Positions 59,686 through 64,000 of a DNA stretch of 64,000 bases are shown one piece after another (the stretch's first letter is position 1; each line of letters starts with the position of its first letter). The DNA comes from Streptomyces hyaluromycini (GTDB taxonomy: Bacteria > Actinomycetota > Actinomycetes > Streptomycetales > Streptomycetaceae). A program made the translations under genes and the position numbers. The notes below the pieces were generated by a model. That model was not told the DNA's origin, did no database searches, and saw nothing but the letters and a program-made list of their open reading frames with translations. Where the stretch lies: positions 294,739-358,738 of the forward strand of contig NZ_BCFL01000027.1 in NCBI RefSeq assembly GCF_002217755.1. The letters run 5' to 3'.

Positions 59686-61020
59686 CTACTCTCCCCTCCG
59701 GTCCTCTGGCCCGCCCTGCTGCGGCACCCGCGGCACCCGCGGCGCCCCCAGCGCCTCGGCCGTCGCCTGCTGGTAGCGCAGCACCGCCTGCTCCGCGACC
59801 CTGAGATCACAGGGCGCACTCCACAGCATCCGCCGGGCCGCGTCGTACCGCTCGATCAGGAACGGGTCCTCCGCCAGCCCGTGCCGGGCCACCTTCGCCT
59901 TGTACGCGTCCAGCCGGCCGCGCAGCTCCGCGCGCACCGCGAGCGGCGCGGTGACCGCCGTCAACGACTCGCGGGCGCGCAGCAGTTCGTCCTCCGCCTT
60001 CTGCTCCAGCGATTCGAGCAGCGGTGACAGGCGGTGCCACTGGGCCTGTCTGCGGTACTCGGCGGCCGTCGCCAGCTGCTCCTGCAGCACGGTCGGCGGG
60101 CCGCTGACCACCGGCACCTCGGTCGCCGCGATCTTCGCCAGCACCTCACCGCGCGCGGTGCGCGCCTCGGCGAGGGTGCGGTCCGCGCGGGACAGCACGT
60201 CCCGCAGCTTGATCAGCCGGGCCTCGGCGTCCTGCCGTACGGTCAGCACGGCGTCGATCTCCCGCCGCACCTCCTCCAGCGCCTGCGCCTCCCGGTCGTA
60301 CACCGTGGTGTCGGGACGGCCGCCGCCCGGTGCCGAACTCCCCTGCGTGGGAACCCAGAACGTCAGCGGATCCGACACGACGTCCTCCCGGAGCCTCGTC
60401 AGCGTCCGGGTGATCCGCTCCAGGTCGTCGCCCGCCGGGTGCTCGCCGGGGCGCACCCCGACGGAGTGTGCCAGCTTGCGGGTGCGCTGCAGCTCCGCGG
60501 CGAGTAAATCGATCCGTGCGGGCAGCGCCGACCACACCGCGTCGGCGGTGACGACCATGTCCAGCGAGGTCGCGTACAGCTCGTTCATCCGGTCGACCAG
60601 GGCCGCCAGCGAGAACCGCTCGCTGAGCCGGCCGGCCGCCGACAGCAGGGTCGGCGCGTTCGCCGTCGCCGTGGCGCTGCCCGCCACCGTCACGGACTCG
60701 CCGCGCAGCAGCTCGGTCAGCTCCACCAGGTCCTCACGGCTGGACCAGCGGCGCCGGGCCCTGATCTCCCGGGCGGAGCGCAGCGCGTCCGTGTAGGCGT
60801 CGAAGTAGGCCCACAGCAGGGTGATCGACGCGTCCGCGGCCGCCCACCGCTCCCGGGTCGTCCCGGTCAGCTCGGCGCCTTCGAGGAGCCTGCGGCCCGC
60901 GTGGTCCTGCAGGGCGAGCAGCGAGGTCTCGATCGCCTCGTGCTCCGCGCCGAGCCGCGCCAGCGCACGGTCCACCTCGTCCCGGTCCATCACCGGCCCG
61001 GCGGGGTCCGTGACGCCCAT
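59686..61020 (-). CDS. coiled-coil hypothetical protein in the pknG operon
   Basis: 444 residues, almost entirely helical and charged (for example SLLALQDHAGRRLLEGAELT, REIDAVLTVRQDAEARLIKL, RLSPLLESLEQKAEDELLRA). No signal peptide or catalytic motif. ATG 61020; stop 2 bp before pknG. Between the glutamate sensor and the kinase, it may be a scaffold connecting membrane sensor and kinase. I cannot name a family. Confidence 0.8.
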   Translation of the reverse strand: MGVTDPAGPVMDRDEVDRALARLGAEHEAIETSLLALQDHAGRRLLEGAELTGTTRERWAAADASITLLWAYFDAYTDALRSAREIRARRRWSSREDLVELTELLRGESVTVAGSATATANAPTLLSAAGRLSERFSLAALVDRMNELYATSLDMVVTADAVWSALPARIDLLAAELQRTRKLAHSVGVRPGEHPAGDDLERITRTLTRLREDVVSDPLTFWVPTQGSSAPGGGRPDTTVYDREAQALEEVRREIDAVLTVRQDAEARLIKLRDVLSRADRTLAEARTARGEVLAKIAATEVPVVSGPPTVLQEQLATAAEYRRQAQWHRLSPLLESLEQKAEDELLRARESLTAVTAPLAVRAELRGRLDAYKAKVARHGLAEDPFLIERYDAARRMLWSAPCDLRVAEQAVLRYQQATAEALGAPRVPRVPQQGGPEDRRGE

Positions 61021-61067
61021 CGATCACCTCTCGCTTGCTTGTCGGGGCTGGGCCTCGCGGATGCGGG

Positions 61068-62108
61068 TCAGCTGCTGCGCAGGTACTGCGGCGCGGCCGG
61101 TTTCGACGCCGCCGAGTCCCCTCCCAGTGTCGCCGACAGCCACTTGTCGTACGACGCCTGCCAGCCGTCGGCCCGGTACTCCACCAGGATCTGGTTGACC
61201 CGGCGTACCAGATCGGTCGCGTCCTTCTTCATCGCCACGCCGTAGTACTCGGTGGTGAACGGGGCACCCTTCAGCTCGACCGTCGGGTCCTGGGCGGCCT
61301 GGCTGGCGGCCAGCGCGCCGTCGGTGACCACCGCGTCGACCTCGCCGAGCTGCAGCCGCACCAGGCAGTCGAGTTGGTTGGGGACGGTGGTGGAGATGTC
61401 CGCCGAGGCGACCAGCTTCCCGGACTTCCGGTCGGCGTCCAGCTTGGCGTACGCCGTCGAACCGGCCGCCGTGCAGATCTTCTTGTGCGCCAGCGTGCCG
61501 TTGTAGCCGGTGATCGAGGACGACTTGGGGGCGAGGACCTGCTGCCCGGTCTTGAAGTACGGCGCGGAGAACGCGACGTCCTTCAGCCGGTCGCAGTTGA
61601 TGGTCATCGTGCGCACCACCATGTCGACGCGGCCGTCCTGGATCGCCGGTATCCGCTGGCTCGTCGGAATCGCCTTGAACTGCACCGCGTTCGGGTCGCC
61701 GAGGATGTCCTGGGCGATCCGGTGCACCAGGTCGATGTCGAAACCCTCCAGCTCCGCATCCGAGTTGTTCGGGTTGCGGTAGCCCCAGCGGTAGCTGTTC
61801 TGGTCGACGCCGACGATCAGCTTCCGCTTGGCGCCGGTACGGGCCTTGATGGCGTCGATGGTGGACCCGTCCGCGCCCGACGGCGACCAGGTCTCGTTCT
61901 GCGCCTGGGAGTCGGTGCAGTCGTCGGCCTTCGCCGGGCTGCCGGTCGCCAGCCCCGGGCCGCCGAGCCCCTCGCCCCGGCCGCCCTCACCACGGGACTG
62001 GGTGAGCGGCAGCAGCAGGACGAACGCCAGCGCCAGCGCGCAGCCGACCGCCATCGCACCCACTCCGCCCCAGCCGCGCAGGGAGGCCCTCATCCGCCGC
62101 ACGAACAT
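61068..62108 (-). CDS. glnH: GlnH-type substrate-binding protein (glutamate/aspartate sensor)
   Basis: 346 residues. An N-terminal membrane anchor (GAMAVGCALALAFVLLLPLT) is followed by the periplasmic binding protein type 2 fold: KLIVGVDQNSYRWGYRNP, GFDIDLVHRIAQDILGDP, FKAIPTSQRIPAIQDGRVDM, VPNQLDCLVRLQLGEVDAVV. In actinobacteria GlnH binds Glu or Asp and passes the signal through GlnX to PknG. GAGAGGGGG (62116-62124) favours ATG 62108 over GTG 62114. Its start follows the glnX stop by 14 bp. Confidence 0.9.
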   Translation of the reverse strand: MFVRRMRASLRGWGGVGAMAVGCALALAFVLLLPLTQSRGEGGRGEGLGGPGLATGSPAKADDCTDSQAQNETWSPSGADGSTIDAIKARTGAKRKLIVGVDQNSYRWGYRNPNNSDAELEGFDIDLVHRIAQDILGDPNAVQFKAIPTSQRIPAIQDGRVDMVVRTMTINCDRLKDVAFSAPYFKTGQQVLAPKSSSITGYNGTLAHKKICTAAGSTAYAKLDADRKSGKLVASADISTTVPNQLDCLVRLQLGEVDAVVTDGALAASQAAQDPTVELKGAPFTTEYYGVAMKKDATDLVRRVNQILVEYRADGWQASYDKWLSATLGGDSAASKPAAPQYLRSS

Positions 62109-62122
62109 CGCCACGCCCCCTC

Positions 62123-63538
62123 TCACCGGTACTCCGAAAGCCTGCGCCCGATGCCGAACAGCGCGCCGGACGCCGCCGCGACCCCCAGCATGGCGGCTCC
62201 GATCGGCAGTCCGGACATCGCGTTCCGGCCGTCGGTGGCCTGCTCCTTGAACTCGGTCTCCTCGTACGCCAGCGCGCTCTTCAGGTTGGTGTCGACGCTG
62301 TCGAAGCACTCGGCGGTCGCGTCCTTGGTGCCTATCACCTTGTCCAGCGCCGCCTGGTAGTCGCCGTTCTCGTCCTCGGTGCGGGCGGCGGTGTGCCGCT
62401 CCTTCCACACCTTCATGTTCCCCTCGGCCGCCACGACAGGCTTGCCGCCGGCCGTGCCGTGCGCCAGCGCCGCGGCCTCGGTGAGGCCCTTGCCCAGCGC
62501 CGTCATGTCCTTGTCGAAGTCGTAGTAGTACGCGTCGTACGTCTGCCCGCCGACCGTGACCGTCTCGGCGCCGCGCGCCACCAGGCTCAGGTTCTCGTTC
62601 CCGCGGGCCTTCAGGGAGGCGATCCGCGCGTCGTGCAGCACGTTCAGCGAGCGGACGCCGTGGTCGTAGGAGCCGTCCAGGCCGGACCGGGCGACGGTGT
62701 GGCCGACGACCAGCCACAGCAGCGTCACGACGGTGGCCGCCGAGGCCGCTACCAGGCCGTGGTTCAGCAGGCGGTTCGTCCGGCGGTAGTGGCGCAGCTG
62801 GGCCCAGGCGAGCGCGGCGAGCGCGAGGAGGCCGAGGACGATCGCCGCCCACGGGTACGGCGTCGCGTCCGAGTAGTCGGAGGCGAGGCGGGCGTTCTCC
62901 TTCGTGTAGAGATCCTCCGCGGCCGGGAGCATCTCCTGCTGCATCTTCTCGTTCGCGTACCGCAGATACGCGCCGCCGACCGGGTAACCCTGCCGGTTGT
63001 ACACGCGGGCCCGCTCCACCAGCCCCTCGTACTCCGGCAGCAGCTTGTTCAGCTTTGCCACGGCCGCCTCGGAGGGCGAGCCGGGCTCGGAGTTGGCGGC
63101 GGCGGTGACCAGCTTGGCGGCGGCGGTCTGGACGTCCGTCTCGTACCGCGTGCGGGAGGCGGCCGTCTCCTGGCCGCCCGCCAGGAAGCCGCTGGAGGCC
63201 GTGGTGTTGGCGTCCGCCAGCGAGCGGTAGATGTCGGCGGCGCCCGAACTGAGCGGCTGGCTGCGGTGCAGCACGTCGTCGGCGGCGGCCGCGCGGTCGG
63301 TCATCTGCCAGGCGGTGACGGCACCGAAGGCGACGATCAGCACGGCCAGGACGGCGCCGATGATCCGGAGCCGGCCGGGCTCGGTGGTGGCGGCGGCGCG
63401 CACCTGCTCGACGCCTTCCGCGAACGCGGAGCGGCGGCGCGGGGGTGCCGCCTCGGGCGCGGGGGAGCCGGTCCGCTGTGCGGGCAGGGCGGTGCCTGCT
63501 CCTGGCGGTGCCGCGCTCTTCGTCGGCGGGTGTGTCAC
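62123..63538 (-). CDS. glnX: GlnX-type transmembrane signal transducer
   Basis: 471 residues. A Pro-rich cytoplasmic N-terminus (THPPTKSAAPPGAGTALPAQ), a membrane helix near 60-80 (IIGAVLAVLIVAFGAVTAWQ), a helical extracytoplasmic sensor region, further helices around 230-290 (AAIVLGLLALAALAWAQLRH, ASAATVVTLLWLVVGHTV) and a last one near 440 (MLGVAAASGALFGIG). This matches the GlnX role of carrying the GlnH signal across the membrane to PknG. GGGGGAGG (63544-63551) sets GTG 63538. It is the first gene of the seven-gene operon; its promoter must lie in 63539-63800. Confidence 0.85.
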   Translation of the reverse strand: MTHPPTKSAAPPGAGTALPAQRTGSPAPEAAPPRRRSAFAEGVEQVRAAATTEPGRLRIIGAVLAVLIVAFGAVTAWQMTDRAAAADDVLHRSQPLSSGAADIYRSLADANTTASSGFLAGGQETAASRTRYETDVQTAAAKLVTAAANSEPGSPSEAAVAKLNKLLPEYEGLVERARVYNRQGYPVGGAYLRYANEKMQQEMLPAAEDLYTKENARLASDYSDATPYPWAAIVLGLLALAALAWAQLRHYRRTNRLLNHGLVAASAATVVTLLWLVVGHTVARSGLDGSYDHGVRSLNVLHDARIASLKARGNENLSLVARGAETVTVGGQTYDAYYYDFDKDMTALGKGLTEAAALAHGTAGGKPVVAAEGNMKVWKERHTAARTEDENGDYQAALDKVIGTKDATAECFDSVDTNLKSALAYEETEFKEQATDGRNAMSGLPIGAAMLGVAAASGALFGIGRRLSEYR

Positions 63539-63809
63539 TTGACCTCCCCCATGGTCATCCGGTCGCCGCCCAGTATCGCCGCCCGGACTGACATTCGGCA
63601 CCGGCCTTCACTCGATCTTGATCGGATCGCAGCGGAACCCCTGCCCATGAATACGCCGGGGGAATCGGTTCGGTTCCGGAGGGGTGGGGGAGGTGCACTG
63701 CCGGTGGTGAAGGGGGTGGTGCGGTGACGTTTCGGGGTGAGGGCTCGGTGGGGGCTGGTCGCCCACTTCCCCACTCCTACTGCGGGGGGGGGTGCCCCTA
63801 TGGGGTTCG

Positions 63810-64000
63810 TCAAGCTGATGGGGCGGGCTGTGGGTCGTAGAAGGTGCCGTCGCGGAGCATTGCGAAGAGCACGTCGGCTCGTCGTCTCGCGAGGCAGAGG
63901 AGGGCTTGGGTGTGGTGCTTTCCCTGGCTGATCTTCTTGTCGTAGTAGGTCCGGGAGACCGGGTCGGCCAGAGCCGCGAACGCGGACAGGAAGAAGGCCC
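63810..64000 (-). mobile_element. C-terminal end of an IS110-family transposase (partial)
   Basis: The minus strand reads AFFLSAFAALADPVSRTYYD, KKISQGKHHTQALLCLARRR, ADVLFAMLRDGTFYD, ending PQPAPSA and TGA at 63810-63812. This is the C-terminal Transposase_20-like segment of IS110 enzymes, with the D-P-x-S-R/Y-Y-D-x-K pattern and helical ALARRR-VLFAMLRDG. The rest lies beyond the window. Composition differs little from neighbours, so it may be old. No inverted repeats are expected for IS110. Confidence 0.7.

Noticed and set aside
55766..59776. 1,336-codon plus-strand frame
   Set aside because: Antisense to the PknG and PP2C genes, which have full catalytic motifs; the frame shows no domain.
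63760..63805. Inverted repeat end of an insertion sequence (GGGGTGCCCC)
   Set aside because: IS110-type elements lack terminal inverted repeats, and the palindrome is short and within a G-run; not enough to call an IS boundary.

Overview
The window reads as chromosome of a high-GC actinomycete, most likely Streptomyces. The grounds are dense coding with strong GC bias at third positions, frequent GTG and TTG starts, a LAL-type LuxR regulator, remnants of an XRE/DUF397/ATPase triad, an LAXTG-type sortase substrate, and a pknG/glnH/glnX locus. All calls come from reading the sequence; no database was searched.

Left part (1-9 kb): a small hypothetical gene, then a scar in which the start of a SnoaL-like gene is joined to the end of a cation/proton antiporter gene. 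Next comes a hemerythrin/DHA2 exporter/MarR group whose regulator is an unusual tandem MarR fusion, then an MFS remnant, a TetR regulator, a 143-bp tandem duplication and a 938-aa LAL regulator.

Accessory zone (9.0-35.7 kb): a tRNA-Arg(TCT) gene (minus strand, 35659-35731) is the anchor. Its last 43 nt are repeated exactly at 18116-18158, which defines an integrated island of about 17.5 kb (island B). Degenerate related sequence at 9041-9138, with the same 20-mer context as at 18075, suggests a second, older element of about 9 kb in tandem (island A). Island B carries a tyrosine integrase broken by one in-frame amber codon, a Fic protein behind a perfect palindrome, a graveyard of deleted genes (DUF1998-type helicase, DUF397, XRE and ATPase fragments), an McrBC modification-dependent restriction system, and a complete type II Wadjet system (jetABCD). 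It is therefore an anti-phage and anti-plasmid defence island. Island A carries a VapBC-like toxin-antitoxin pair, a UPF0158 protein, a CcbP-like protein, and four long unrecognised genes (11.5-16.5 kb) that are the best candidate here for an undescribed system.

Right part (36-64 kb): core-like chromosome. It has two adjacent dynamin-like/YfjP-type GTPases, an SSB paralogue, a thioester-domain surface protein with an LAATG sorting signal, an SVGSIGS-repeat protein, an MDR reductase, a DUF1326/DUF2182 pair, ettA with a thioesterase, a truncated globin and a methyltransferase. A seven-gene minus-strand operon runs glnX-glnH-coiled coil-pknG-PP2C-vWA-FHA and looks like a complete amino-acid-sensing and Ser/Thr phosphorylation module. 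An IS110-type transposase end lies at the right edge.
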